DNA of 64,000 nt from Halomonas sp. CUBES01 (GCF_020991005.1 NZ_JAJLLW010000005.1:62001-126000), one strand, 5' to 3'; positions 8,409 through 17,602 are shown, counted from the first letter of the stretch. Numbers and translations are program-made. The notes: generated from the letters alone by a model not told the origin.

Positions 8409-9203
8409 ATGAAACTCGATACCCTCAAGCATGGTTTCGACCTCACCTCCATGCCTGCCGATTCACTCGCCGATTATTGGAAACCGGGAGTGGCTGAGTC
8501 GCTAAGGCATCAGGATTGGGCAAAAACCGATATTCGGGAGCGAATCGATCTGACCGCCTGGCAGGGGTTTACCGCTGACCTGCCGCGCGATCCCTATGTC
8601 AACCAGCGATGGAAGCGGATGTCATGGCTCGCCCTGAATGATCAGGGCGATGTCGAGGATATGGGCCAATGCCCCATGGCCCAGGGGGGTGCCTTCAACG
8701 ACGCGGAAAGCATGGCGGATCGCCTGCGGTATTATGATCCGCTGACTCGGGAATTCATGGGACGCCCCGATGTGAAGGCCTTCGTTCGCGCCTGGGCAAG
8801 GCTGTGGAGTATCGGTGCGCACGAACCCATTCTGATGCAGATCACCGGGGTTCGCGGAGAAGGCAACATCGACCCCCTTCAGGGACAGGGGATTCATGCC
8901 GATGGCTGCAAGGCTCTAAGCATTCTGGTCATCAATCGGGAAAACGTGGCGGGTGCCGAAAACCATCTCTACGCAGACAAGGCCGGCACGCAACCCGTGG
9001 TCGATATCACCCTGAATCCGGGTGATATCCTTCATCTGAACGATGACCGGCTATTCCACAGTGTCGACGGGATCGAACAGCTCGACAGCGAGGCACCCTT
9101 CGAGCGGTTCATCATCATCATCAACAGCCGCTTCGTGGATGACTTCCAGAACCGGATGTTGCGTCGCCACTTCCCTGAAGCGGTCCTCAATGAGAGCCAC
9201 TGA
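8409..9203 (+). CDS. 2-oxoglutarate/Fe(II) dioxygenase, isoleucine-4-hydroxylase-like family
   Basis: 264 residues, matching the 2OG-Fe_Oxy_2 family that includes bacterial L-isoleucine 4-dioxygenase. The iron-binding set is visible: His163 and Asp165 in GIHADG, and His217 in RLFHSVDG, with Arg233 (FERFII) placed to hold 2-oxoglutarate. INRENVAGAENHLY is the family's conserved middle strand. It would hydroxylate a free amino acid or small acid in the cytoplasm, consuming oxygen and 2-oxoglutarate. AGGAG lies upstream of the ATG. It is a single-gene unit ending in a strong terminator; the substrate is unproven. Confidence 0.86.
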   Translation: MKLDTLKHGFDLTSMPADSLADYWKPGVAESLRHQDWAKTDIRERIDLTAWQGFTADLPRDPYVNQRWKRMSWLALNDQGDVEDMGQCPMAQGGAFNDAESMADRLRYYDPLTREFMGRPDVKAFVRAWARLWSIGAHEPILMQITGVRGEGNIDPLQGQGIHADGCKALSILVINRENVAGAENHLYADKAGTQPVVDITLNPGDILHLNDDRLFHSVDGIEQLDSEAPFERFIIIINSRFVDDFQNRMLRRHFPEAVLNESH

Positions 9204-9236
9204 CACTCTCGGTAAATTGAGAACCTAGCAATACCC

Positions 9237-9267
9237 ACGCCCCCGGAACTCCGGGGGCGTCTTGTTT
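9237..9267 (+). terminator. Rho-independent terminator of the dioxygenase gene
   Basis: ACGCCCCCGG at 9237-9246 pairs perfectly with CCGGGGGCGT at 9251-9260 around a 4-base loop, followed by CTTGTTT. The remaining bases up to 9488 show only a small GGTGGC/GCCACC hairpin (9310-9324) and no gene. Confidence 0.88.
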
Positions 9268-9488
9268 GTGCGCCAGGCATGGCGCGCAGCGCCTGAACCT
9301 GGGAGGTCTGGTGGCCTTGCCACCGGGCTACCAGCGCCTAGAGGCGAAGAAAAGAATTTTCGACTACAGTTAGTTACATAATGTTGAGGCCATCGGATGC
9401 GCTATGCCCAGGGGTATATAGCGCATCCGCTGCCCCTCCGTCATCGGTCATGAGCACTGTTCAAGTGCGCATCATCATGGGGAACACC

Positions 9489-10538
9489 ATGACAAAACAA
9501 AAACTGATCCTGCTCTTTGATGGCACCTGGAACGACCCTGAAGACCAGACGAATGTTTATCGTCTCACGCGGCTCATCCAAGATTACGATGGTGATGTAA
9601 GGCAACGGTTCTATTACGACCCCGGTGTGGGCACCTCCAGGTTTCGGCGAATCAGCGGCGGTGCCTTCGGTTTCGGGCTGAGCCAACATTTACGGAAAGG
9701 CTATGACTGGCTTTGCAGGCGCTACCAAGAGGGCGATGAGATCTGGATATTCGGCTTCAGCCGCGGTGCTTACACGGCCAGAAGCCTGGTGGGGCTCATA
9801 CGGAAATGCGGGTTAGTGCATGTGGTCACGCCAGGGTTGCTCGATAAGGCCGAAAGTATTTATCGGGACAAAAAGCTGCACCCAGACGATGGCGTTTGCA
9901 AAAAGTTCAAGAAAAGCTTCAGCCGCCAGCCGAGGATTCATTTCATTGGCATCTGGGATACCGTTGGCGCCCTGGGCGTGCCCGGCACCAACATGTTTAA
10001 AAGCAAATACGATTGGCACGATACGGAGCTTTCCAGCATTGTCGATCATGCCTATCAAGCGGTGGCGCTGGACGAGCACAGAGCGACCTACAACGTCTCG
10101 CTCTGGACCAGCCAGGATGGCAAGCAAAAAGCGGGTAACCTGGACGTAGAGCAGCGCTGGTTTATTGGCGCCCACGCCAATGTAGGCGGCGGGTATGGCG
10201 CGGACGACACCCTGGCCGATATTTCGCTGAAGTGGATGTTAGGCAAGGCGGAAAAGGCGGGTCTGAAAGTGGCTCAATACGACGTTGCCGAGGATGCCTG
10301 GAAGGCCGCGCCAAGAGATTCTTTCGCCGAGTTTCTGTGGGGGATTTACGGCAAATTCAAACGCATCGGAAACGCAGAAGACGGCCGATTCTACCGGCAA
10401 TATTCCCAAGGAATGCAGGGCAAACCGGCGGTCAATATCTCAATCGATGACAGCGTCTGGAAGCGCTGGGCCGATACAACCTGTGATTACCGACCGCGCA
10501 CCTTGACCGATGCCCACCTGTCCCCACCGGAGCAATAG
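9489..10538 (+). CDS. DUF2235 alpha/beta-hydrolase (Tle1-like phospholipase family)
   Basis: 349 residues from the ATG at 9489, which has GGGGAA four bases upstream; in-frame starts further up have weaker sites. The N-terminus LILLFDGTWNDP is the DUF2235 opening and GFSRGAYTARSL holds the nucleophile elbow G-x-S-R-G with Ser91. The family includes type VI secretion lipase effectors (Tle1) and many housekeeping-like members. No secretion genes, VgrG adaptor or immunity lipoprotein are adjacent, so an effector role is not supported here. The protein has no signal peptide. Confidence 0.83.
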   Translation: MTKQKLILLFDGTWNDPEDQTNVYRLTRLIQDYDGDVRQRFYYDPGVGTSRFRRISGGAFGFGLSQHLRKGYDWLCRRYQEGDEIWIFGFSRGAYTARSLVGLIRKCGLVHVVTPGLLDKAESIYRDKKLHPDDGVCKKFKKSFSRQPRIHFIGIWDTVGALGVPGTNMFKSKYDWHDTELSSIVDHAYQAVALDEHRATYNVSLWTSQDGKQKAGNLDVEQRWFIGAHANVGGGYGADDTLADISLKWMLGKAEKAGLKVAQYDVAEDAWKAAPRDSFAEFLWGIYGKFKRIGNAEDGRFYRQYSQGMQGKPAVNISIDDSVWKRWADTTCDYRPRTLTDAHLSPPEQ

Positions 10539-10633
10539 GTAGGCCAGGCAACCTTGATTGGCGTGACTCCATTCGCCAAGGCCGCCAGGGCGCAGTATCA
10601 TAGGCCGCTAATCAAACCACAGAAGCCATTACT

Positions 10634-10969
10634 ATGTCGTGCCCGCCTTGCCCCCGTTGTCAGTCTGAATTTGTTTACCAGGACCAAAGCCTGTTCATCT
10701 GCCCCGAGTGCGCACATGAATGGAACCCCGCCGAGGCCGCCGCTGAAGATGCGGTCACCGTCAAGGATGCCAACGGCACCCTGCTGGCAGAAGGCGATAA
10801 AGTCACGCTAATAAAAGACCTCAAAGTGAAAAGCAGCTCTATTGTGCTCAAGATTGGCACAAAAGCCGTGATCAAACGGCTCAAGGAAGGCAAGGACCAC
10901 CAGCTGGACTGCAAGGTCGACGGCACTGGCGACATGATGGTCACCGCCCAGTTTGTGAAGAAGGCCTGA
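10634..10969 (+). CDS. yjdM: PhnA/YjdM zinc-ribbon protein
   Basis: 111 residues. The N-terminal zinc ribbon has paired Cys-x-x-Cys motifs (CPRC at about 7-10 and CPEC at about 24-27), followed by the conserved PhnA domain with [20 protein letters not shown] and a C-terminal SH3-like barrel. Despite the old name 'alkylphosphonate uptake protein', a phosphonate role is not demonstrated for this family and no phn genes are nearby. The strong match in length and motifs makes the family call secure. Confidence 0.93.
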   Translation: MSCPPCPRCQSEFVYQDQSLFICPECAHEWNPAEAAAEDAVTVKDANGTLLAEGDKVTLIKDLKVKSSSIVLKIGTKAVIKRLKEGKDHQLDCKVDGTGDMMVTAQFVKKA

Positions 10970-11020
10970 ATCCCCACCCCACCATGCGCTACCGACTAAA
11001 AGCTAAGCTGCGAGGGTGTG

Positions 11021-11050
11021 TTTAACATAAGTTAACTGCTAGGCTAATTT
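11021..11050 (+). promoter_or_regulatory. Predicted promoter of DUF427 copy 2
   Basis: TTTAAC at 11021-11026 and TAATTT at 11045-11050 with an 18-base spacer, followed by the leader block (about 11036-11084) shared with copies 1 and 3. Confidence 0.45.
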
Positions 11051-11084
11051 TACTAGAGCGAAAATCGCCGCAGGGAACAACTTA

Positions 11085-11456
11085 ATGTCACATGCCCCTC
11101 GCATCGAGCTACATCCCGTAAACAAGCGCGTGCAGGTGCATGTGGATGGCAAGCTGCTTGCCGACTCCAATCAAGCCCTCGAACTCCGCGAAACCGGCTA
11201 CCCGCTACGGCAGTATTTCCCGCGTGAAGACGTGCGGATGGATTTGCTTACCCTTTCCGAAACGACGACCCATTGTCCATTTAAAGGCAATACGGTGTAT
11301 TTCTCGCTGGGCGAGAATAAAGATATTGCCTGGAGCTACGAGCAGCCGATTGAAGGGATGGAGGAGATAGTGGGGAGGGTGGCGTTTTATGAGAAATTTA
11401 GCGAAGGATGCCTTTCGACCCTGAGCGGATACGGCTCAATATGCAGCAGTCGCTAG
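11085..11456 (+). CDS. DUF427-family protein, copy 2
   Basis: 123 residues. It has the family hallmarks YFPREDVRMDLL, THCPFKGNTVYFSL, IAWSYEQP and GRVAFY. Function unknown; DUF427 proteins are small cytoplasmic beta-barrel proteins. The last 20 or so residues (after GRVAFYEKF) differ from copy 3, so the tail was probably acquired by recombination at the 3' end. Identity to the other copies extends upstream through the promoter. Confidence 0.87.
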   Translation: MSHAPRIELHPVNKRVQVHVDGKLLADSNQALELRETGYPLRQYFPREDVRMDLLTLSETTTHCPFKGNTVYFSLGENKDIAWSYEQPIEGMEEIVGRVAFYEKFSEGCLSTLSGYGSICSSR

Positions 11457-11566
11457 ATTTTTTGTGCCGCACTTGCCGGATAAACGTGACGGCACTTCCA
11501 TCCAATCTTAGGGAAGGCAGTCGAATACCTACTGGGCATATAAACCGATCCACAATGGAGTAGCAC

Positions 11567-12505
11567 ATGTTGAAGCTGTTTTTTTCCTACTCGCATAAAG
11601 ATGAAGAGTATAGAAACGAGTTAGAAAATCACTTGGCGATGCTCAAAAGACAGGGAGTAATATCTTCCTGGTACGACCGAAGAATCACAGCGGGTTCTAA
11701 CATCGGAAACGAGATATCCACAAATTTAGAAAGTTCCAGTATCGTATTACTTTTGGTCAGCTCTAATTTCTTGGCCTCCGACTATTGCTACGAGAAAGAA
11801 ATGGAGCGAGCAATGCAGCTTCACGAAGAAGGGAAAGTTGTGGTGATTCCAATAATCCTTCATCCATGCGACTGGCACTCCGCTCCATTCGGAGCATTAC
11901 TTGCTACTCCGAAAGATGGGAAGCCGGTAAGTATGCACGCCAACCAACATGAAGCATTTGCCAACATTGCAAAGGATATAAGAACCGCTTCCGGTTCATT
12001 AAACATTCAGCAAACGACGAAAATATCACATGGTGAAGTATCTGCACCGTCTCGTGAACGATCTAGTAATTTACGTGTGAAGAAAAACTTTTCAGACAAC
12101 GAGCGTGATCAGTTTTTGGAAGATACTTATGAATATATAGCTAGGTATTTCGAGGGATCACTTGCAGAACTAGAAGAAAGAAATAGCCATATATCTTGTA
12201 AGTTTAAACGTTTTGATCATACCAGCTTTACTGCATATATTTATGCAGATGGTCAACGATCAAGCGAATGTTATATATTTCATGGAGGTGGTGGTTTTTC
12301 GCAAGATTCTATTTGCTATTCTTCTCAAGCCGACGGCCGTAGAAATACTATGAACGAATCAATTTCAATAGCAGACGATGGCTACACGCTTTTTCTTCGG
12401 CCTATGGGCATGCAGTATCATATGAGCGGAAATAATAAGGATGCGCTTACTCAGGAGGGCGCGGCCGAAATGTTTTGGAATATTCTAATTTCACCACTCC
12501 AATAG
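11567..12505 (+). CDS. TIR-domain protein with uncharacterised C-terminal domain
   Basis: 312 residues in AT-rich DNA unlike its neighbours. Residues 1-145 form a TIR domain: LFFSYSHKDEEY at the start, a central SSWYDRRITAGSN loop, and SDYCYEKEM, where Glu76 or Glu78 is the likely NADase glutamate. Residues about 165-312 form a separate domain (TYEYIARYFEGSL; YIFHGGGGFSQDSI; FLRPMGMQY) that I do not recognise and that may sense a ligand or infection. Bacterial TIR proteins often deplete NAD during antiphage defence. It stands alone between DUF427 copy 2 and an IS3 scrap, which suggests transfer. Confidence 0.85.
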   Translation: MLKLFFSYSHKDEEYRNELENHLAMLKRQGVISSWYDRRITAGSNIGNEISTNLESSSIVLLLVSSNFLASDYCYEKEMERAMQLHEEGKVVVIPIILHPCDWHSAPFGALLATPKDGKPVSMHANQHEAFANIAKDIRTASGSLNIQQTTKISHGEVSAPSRERSSNLRVKKNFSDNERDQFLEDTYEYIARYFEGSLAELEERNSHISCKFKRFDHTSFTAYIYADGQRSSECYIFHGGGGFSQDSICYSSQADGRRNTMNESISIADDGYTLFLRPMGMQYHMSGNNKDALTQEGAAEMFWNILISPLQ

Positions 12506-12597
12506 AATTTATACTCAACAAATCGTTGGCGAGGGCCTTTCGTTCCACAAACTGCGCGAGCTCCTCAAAAGCGCCAAAATCAGGTGTGAAATCAGAG

Positions 12598-12741
12598 TCA
12601 CTTAAATGTCCGCTTTTGGCCTATCTGGTCGTGCATAAAATCCATCGTCCGACTGGTGTTGATGGTCGTGGGCACTTCCAGCGACTCAGGCTTTTCACGT
12701 ACCAGCCGCTTGCGAGGCTTGATAAGCGCTAGCGCACGATA
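12598..12741 (-). pseudogene. Fragment of an IS3-family transposase (OrfB)
   Basis: Reading the minus strand from 12741 gives YRALALIKPRKRL, then REKPESLEVPTTINTSRT and MDFMHDQIG before a stop at 12598-12600. This matches the OrfB segment just ahead of and including the first catalytic Asp of the DDE core (W/R-x-MDFMHD). Only about 47 codons survive. An upstream stop and a short internal deletion (NLR missing before IKPR) show decay. The rest of 12506-12973 shows no intact gene. Confidence 0.75.
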
Positions 12742-12973
12742 ACTTCAGTAAACGCGTTTGTGATTCCAAGGTAGTCCTTCATGTTGCGCAGGTCACAAAG
12801 CCCCAGTCATGCTGGTTACGGGTTAACTCTCAACACCGGATGAAGGCGTAACACAAGGTGTGCCGAAAGATTGAGAGCTTTCAGTAATCTCGGGACGGTC
12901 CAGAAGTCTAGTTGCATTGCATTCTCTCCAAAGCGTATAAAAGACGTGTATGTGAGGGATAAGGAGGACTCTC

Positions 12974-13900
12974 ATGACTGACATAATTAAGATTGCACGT
13001 AAAACTAATTTAGATACCACGCTATTGCGTACGCTGGTAGCGATAAGCGACCACGGAGGATTTTCGGAAGCAGCGCAGGCTTTACACCTCACTCAATCGG
13101 CTGTTTCTCACCATGTTCGTCGGCTTGAGGAGCAGCTTGGTAATACTTTTTTTGAGACCTATGGACGTCGAAAACGTCTTACTGAAGCAGGCGAGCTCTT
13201 TCTATGGTATGCAAGGCAAATTCTTGCCCTTAACGACGAGGCTTTCGATAAGCTCGGACAGCGCCGTGGGGTGGCAAAAGAGATTCGTTTAGGAGTGTCG
13301 GAATATTTTGCCCAGGATTATCTGCCAGCCATGCTGGCCTCCATGCGTTTTGAGAAGGAAGACGTTCGTATTATTCCTCAACTAGGGCGCTCAACCGTAC
13401 TGCAGCATAAGCTCACTAATGGACTGCTTGATATGGTCATCGCTGTCGACATTACAGAGAGACCGAACTTGAATGTGCAAGAAGGAGTCCAGATAGCAGA
13501 CCGACGTCTTTTCTGGGTAGGTGCATCAGACTTTTTTCTTGAGACCTGCAATGAAATTCCTCTAGTTGCATTTGCTCCCCCTTGCATATTACGAGACCTA
13601 CAAATCAAAGAGCTAAAACAAAGTCAGCTGCTTTGGCGCATAGTTTACGAGGCGCGTGATTTAGGAGATCTGCTTGCAGCGGTCAAAGCTGGCCTGGGTG
13701 TGAGTGCTCTACCTTTTACTCCTTCGCAGTATGGGCTCGCCTCACCAATAAATTTACAACAACTCCCCTCACTGCCGGATATAAGCATCAATATTAAAAC
13801 CGCGGCCACTGTTGAGTTCAATCAACTTGAATGGCTGATTCAGCTAATTCGTCGCTGTTGGTCCCTGCCAGAGCAGGTCGCAGAAAAAATGCCACATTAA
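12974..13900 (+). CDS. LysR-family transcriptional regulator
   Basis: 308 residues. The N-terminal winged helix is clear (LLRTLVAISDHGGFSEAAQA, LTQSAVSHHVRRLEEQLG), followed by a two-lobed effector-binding domain. A perfect AAGGAGG lies six bases before the ATG. It is convergent with the FAD-protein gene at 13953, so it does not share an intergenic promoter with the four-gene operon, but its location and similarly AT-rich composition suggest that it regulates that operon. Confidence 0.93.
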   Translation: MTDIIKIARKTNLDTTLLRTLVAISDHGGFSEAAQALHLTQSAVSHHVRRLEEQLGNTFFETYGRRKRLTEAGELFLWYARQILALNDEAFDKLGQRRGVAKEIRLGVSEYFAQDYLPAMLASMRFEKEDVRIIPQLGRSTVLQHKLTNGLLDMVIAVDITERPNLNVQEGVQIADRRLFWVGASDFFLETCNEIPLVAFAPPCILRDLQIKELKQSQLLWRIVYEARDLGDLLAAVKAGLGVSALPFTPSQYGLASPINLQQLPSLPDISINIKTAATVEFNQLEWLIQLIRRCWSLPEQVAEKMPH

Positions 13901-13952
13901 ATATAACTACGCCCCTTAGCAGATGGAGTTTTCAGTGTTCTCTCGTATTACG

Positions 13953-15512
13953 CTATACTGCATCCCGGGCCTGAGAGTGGGCTGCAATAGCAATTTTTTC
14001 CACAATATGGCCTGCACGCTTACTTGCATGGCGGGCATTAACATCCATGGCGTTGGTGAAGAAATAGGTTCCAGTCGTTAGGCTGCCCAAGGCGAAGAAA
14101 TTTCTCTGTGGTAATCCTGATGGGGAGAGGATTGCTCCTGTATTAAAGTCGGTACGGAATCCTCCAAAAGGGTCTGCAGTTGCAAGCTTGCGTTTAAGAA
14201 GATTATGAATTAGAGCTACCTCGCTTTCATCTACTGAGAGATTGTGTCCAGTGGCGTTAATAAAGTAATGAGAACGAACGCTCATCTCATGTTTCCAAGC
14301 ATTTTCGATAAGTTCTATGTTGTAGCAGTTTTTTGCTTCATCATAGCCAACGTTCTGGATTCCGCAATGAATATCTAGCTGTCCCGTTTCCATAAGTTTT
14401 TGTAAGCGCCGAGCGTTTTCGAGCGGGAAAGAGACGCGGTATGAAATGAAGAGGTCACGATATTCGCAATAGAATCTTTTCTTATCTTCTTTGCGTAGAT
14501 GGTGCCAGATAAGATCAATGACGCTATTGAGTGAGTAAGCTATGGACTGCCAGAGTCTTGGTGCTTGCGTAGCCTTATAAATCTCCTGACAAAGATAGTC
14601 ATAGGCAGTTTTTCCTTCAGAAAGAATTTCCTGAATATCAATTTCTCGGCCTCCTGCGGCAAGCAATTCTTGATTAAGAAGGTGCCAGATATCCTCTAGG
14701 GTTATGCCGTCATGTGCTTTTGAGAGTTCCATAATTGCTGATGCGGTTATATAGCGGGGCTTGTGCTTTGGGTTCTGGGTGCCTCTGACGCTTGGGAAAC
14801 GACCACGCCGCGAAACGCAAATAATTTTACCCCTATGCCCATGCTCTGTTAGCGAAATAATGGTATCAATTGCGCTCAGATTGGTACCAGCGATGCAGAC
14901 TGACTGATCCTTATCAATTTGTTCTGCGATAACGCACCCTGGATAAGGGCTATTGAAGTATGAAGATCGCCGATGGTGTGCCTTGAATTTTGTTGAGGGG
15001 AGGTTCCCGCAGCAAAGGAGCAAATAATCAGCCTTGATTTGTTTATCGCTGTCGGTGATTACTAAGTATCCTTCTTCGGTTGGCAAGATGTCTGATGCCT
15101 CACAATGGTGTTGAGTAAAAGGTATGCGATATTGCCAAGCAAGTGTGCGACTATCTTCAAAGAAATGTTGCATATAAAGCCCAAAAAGAGGGCGAGGTAA
15201 ATAGGCACTGGGGTGAACATATAGATCAGGGTGTTGTTGCCGCCATAGTTCTTCGTTTTGGTATAGCCAATTTATAAAATGCGAAGATTGCCCCGAAATT
15301 GGAGACATTGTGTCTGCATGAGTGTTTAAAAGAGCTTGTGAGTGATCATTTTGATAAGCCTCTCCAGAACCCACCTTGCTTGAGCGTTCGATAAGAGTTA
15401 TCGCAAGATAATCTGAAACACCCATTTTTACAGCGTTTTTAATAAGCTGATGAAAGGCCGAAACTCCGACCGAGCCGCCGCCGATAATGACTACTTGTTT
15501 ACGTTGGTGCAT
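13953..15512 (-). CDS. FAD/NAD(P)-binding protein (NAD_binding_9 family)
   Basis: 519 residues. The N-terminal Rossmann motif VVIIGGGSVGVSAFHQLI binds FAD and is followed by the family's ERSSKVGSGEAYQNDHSQA loop. A second dinucleotide site region lies near residue 200 (CIAGTNLSAIDTI). The C-terminus has the conserved FINATGHN and FFALGSLTTGTYFFTNAMD. Such proteins are flavin oxidoreductases or hydroxylases of undefined substrate. It is the last gene of an operon, 52 bases after the CoA-transferase, so it probably acts on the same compound. Confidence 0.8.
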   Translation of the reverse strand: MHQRKQVVIIGGGSVGVSAFHQLIKNAVKMGVSDYLAITLIERSSKVGSGEAYQNDHSQALLNTHADTMSPISGQSSHFINWLYQNEELWRQQHPDLYVHPSAYLPRPLFGLYMQHFFEDSRTLAWQYRIPFTQHHCEASDILPTEEGYLVITDSDKQIKADYLLLCCGNLPSTKFKAHHRRSSYFNSPYPGCVIAEQIDKDQSVCIAGTNLSAIDTIISLTEHGHRGKIICVSRRGRFPSVRGTQNPKHKPRYITASAIMELSKAHDGITLEDIWHLLNQELLAAGGREIDIQEILSEGKTAYDYLCQEIYKATQAPRLWQSIAYSLNSVIDLIWHHLRKEDKKRFYCEYRDLFISYRVSFPLENARRLQKLMETGQLDIHCGIQNVGYDEAKNCYNIELIENAWKHEMSVRSHYFINATGHNLSVDESEVALIHNLLKRKLATADPFGGFRTDFNTGAILSPSGLPQRNFFALGSLTTGTYFFTNAMDVNARHASKRAGHIVEKIAIAAHSQARDAV

Positions 15513-15564
15513 TGCTATTGTCCTTGTTTTTAGTAAACTTTATATTCTCAAAACTAGTGGAGTG

Positions 15565-17124
15565 CTATGATGAAGTCACAGTCACCGCTTGAGCGGTCTC
15601 AAAGAGTGCAGTGGGCATTAATCTTAATGTCGATGAGACCGTGATTGGTGTGTCACTTTGATTGAGTATGTCTTGCACTAGATCGATGCCAGGAGCTATT
15701 TCGATGAGGAGTAGTTGGCCACTTTCCCAACGCAGTACACAGCGCTCTGTCACATAGAGCACCATTCCTTTCTGAGGGGCTGTTGCATGCGCGTTGAAAC
15801 ATATTTTTTCTACATCGACTCTAAATTTCCGAATGCTGCCTTCTTTTAAAATAATCAAACGACCGTTAGTACAGTGCGTTTCAAGGCCTCCGGCAGTAAA
15901 CGTGCCGCAAAAAACCAGATTTTTTGCTGCTTCAGCGATATTTACGAATCCGCCAACACCGTTGATGCGCTTACCCAACTTTGCAACATTGACATGACCT
16001 CCTGCTCCGACTTCAGCGAAGCTCAGGAAGGCGATGTCGACACCACCACCGTTGTAGAAATCAAATATTGAAGGTTGATCTATTACGGCTTCTGGGTTCA
16101 TTGAGGCGCCAAAAGACATGTCACCTGCTGGGAAACCTCCGATAGCCCCAGATTCAACCGTCAGACCTAAATTTTGAATCCCAGCATCACGAGCTACAGT
16201 AGCTATTTTTTCAGGCAGTCCAATCCCTAAATTTACGACTGGTTCATCGAAATGTTCGATTTCCATCAATGCGCGTTGAGCAATGATTTTCTTTGCTACA
16301 GGCATTGGTTCAGTTATGCCTTTATGTGACGCGGTAGCTTGTGTACGTGAAACAAAGTCGGCATTATATTGCGTTCCGTAAGTCTGCCAGTGATGGTGCT
16401 TTTCGCTTATCACTACATAATCAATTAGTATTCCTGGAACTCTAATATCCTTAAGTGAAAGTTCTTCGGGCTCACAAATTTCTTCTACTTGCGCAATCAC
16501 TATCCCTCCCGAGTTTCGCGCCGCCATCGCTTGGGTTAGGACATCGTGAAAGTTAGCTTCAGCTTCCATCGACAGGTTGCCTTTTCTATCGCAACGAGTG
16601 CCTCGGATGAAAACGCAGTTAAGTGGTAAGGCGGGATAAAGTAGGTATGACTCACCTTCAAGTAATATTTTTCGGACTAGTGAGGAAGTGTCTTGGCAAT
16701 CAATCCTACCCCCATCTTGATCGGGTTCGATGAAAGTTCCTAACCCCAATTTAGTTATTACACCAGGGGCGCCAGCTGCGATTGTGCGGTAGAGATGGCT
16801 AATCACACCTTGGGGCCAGTTATGTGCTTCAATCGTACCCGCAAGCGCTAGCTTTCCGAGCATTGGGGTTAGTGCCCAATATCCGCCAATTACCCGCTTG
16901 ATTAGCCCAGGAATAGCCAGACGATTGAGGCCGCGCTCGCCTTTATCTCCTTGGCCTGCAGCGAAAATTAAGGTTAAGTTTTGCGGCTGTCCTGTTTTTA
17001 TGAATCGTTCCGCAAGAGCTGCTGTAAGAGCCTCTGGGTGGCCGCAGCTACCGAATCCGCCAGTAGAGAGTGTTGCTTCAGATTTGATTAACTGACTGGC
17101 CTGTTCTGCCGTAATAACTTTCAT
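15565..17124 (-). CDS. Fused class I CoA-transferase (acetate/3-oxoacid type)
   Basis: 519 residues with the alpha and beta halves of a class I CoA-transferase in one chain, as in YdiF/propionate CoA-transferase. The alpha half has STGGFGSCGHPEAL; the beta half has NLGIGLPEKIA and TVESGAIGGFPAG, where Glu324 is the catalytic residue that forms the glutamyl-CoA thioester. It would activate a carboxylic acid by taking CoA from acetyl-CoA or another donor. Operon context (cupin, flavoprotein, exporter) suggests catabolism of an unidentified organic acid. Confidence 0.92.
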   Translation of the reverse strand: MKVITAEQASQLIKSEATLSTGGFGSCGHPEALTAALAERFIKTGQPQNLTLIFAAGQGDKGERGLNRLAIPGLIKRVIGGYWALTPMLGKLALAGTIEAHNWPQGVISHLYRTIAAGAPGVITKLGLGTFIEPDQDGGRIDCQDTSSLVRKILLEGESYLLYPALPLNCVFIRGTRCDRKGNLSMEAEANFHDVLTQAMAARNSGGIVIAQVEEICEPEELSLKDIRVPGILIDYVVISEKHHHWQTYGTQYNADFVSRTQATASHKGITEPMPVAKKIIAQRALMEIEHFDEPVVNLGIGLPEKIATVARDAGIQNLGLTVESGAIGGFPAGDMSFGASMNPEAVIDQPSIFDFYNGGGVDIAFLSFAEVGAGGHVNVAKLGKRINGVGGFVNIAEAAKNLVFCGTFTAGGLETHCTNGRLIILKEGSIRKFRVDVEKICFNAHATAPQKGMVLYVTERCVLRWESGQLLLIEIAPGIDLVQDILNQSDTPITVSSTLRLMPTALFETAQAVTVTSS

Positions 17125-17212
17125 TCCAGAATCTCCCTGAAATATTCAACATTTCTTCGCTTCCTGTTGCATTTAGAAAGTAAGCTGTGACTAGCTAGGT
17201 TGTTTTATATTT

Positions 17213-17602
17213 TTAGACGCGATTATGAGTATCCTCGAGTACTTCAACTGGTTGTTCCCATACCACTAAAAAAATGCAACCATCAGGGCTTGAGAGACTG
17301 TGTATGCTTCCAGGTGGGCATACTTCTAATGTTCCCTCTGGGTGCTCCCCTGTATCGTTTATCAAAGTTCCCTTGAGCACAAAAATAAGTTCATAACCTG
17401 GGTGAAGATGTGGTTTGACCGTAGCACCAGGTCGATAGCGCATCAGAGCCGCTTTAGGCCCTTCGTTATTATTATTGCGGCCATCGTATAGTTCGAAAAT
17501 ATCAGCATTTGATCGACCATCACTGCTATGCGGCTGCCAATTAAGGTTGTCAAGTGCATCTTGGTTGCCAATAAGATTGGAAAGGATCTTTGAGTTTTTC
17601 AT
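17213..17602 (-). CDS. Cupin-domain protein (ChrR-like)
   Basis: 129 residues. One cupin barrel with metal-ligand motif PHLHPGYELIFVLKG (H-x-H and E) and a second motif ending PPGSIHSL (His). Small single cupins like this can be dioxygenases, isomerases or sensors. It lies between the CoA-transferase and the exporter on the same strand and so is probably a pathway enzyme of the operon. Reaction unknown. Confidence 0.85.
   Translation of the reverse strand: MKNSKILSNLIGNQDALDNLNWQPHSSDGRSNADIFELYDGRNNNNEGPKAALMRYRPGATVKPHLHPGYELIFVLKGTLINDTGEHPEGTLEVCPPGSIHSLSSPDGCIFLVVWEQPVEVLEDTHNRV

Noticed and set aside
12506..12597. Minus-strand frame reading PDFGAFEELAQFVERKAL downstream of the IS3 scrap
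   Set aside because: It looks somewhat protein-like but has no start codon and runs into the TIR gene on the other strand. No family was recognised, so it was not listed as a gene.
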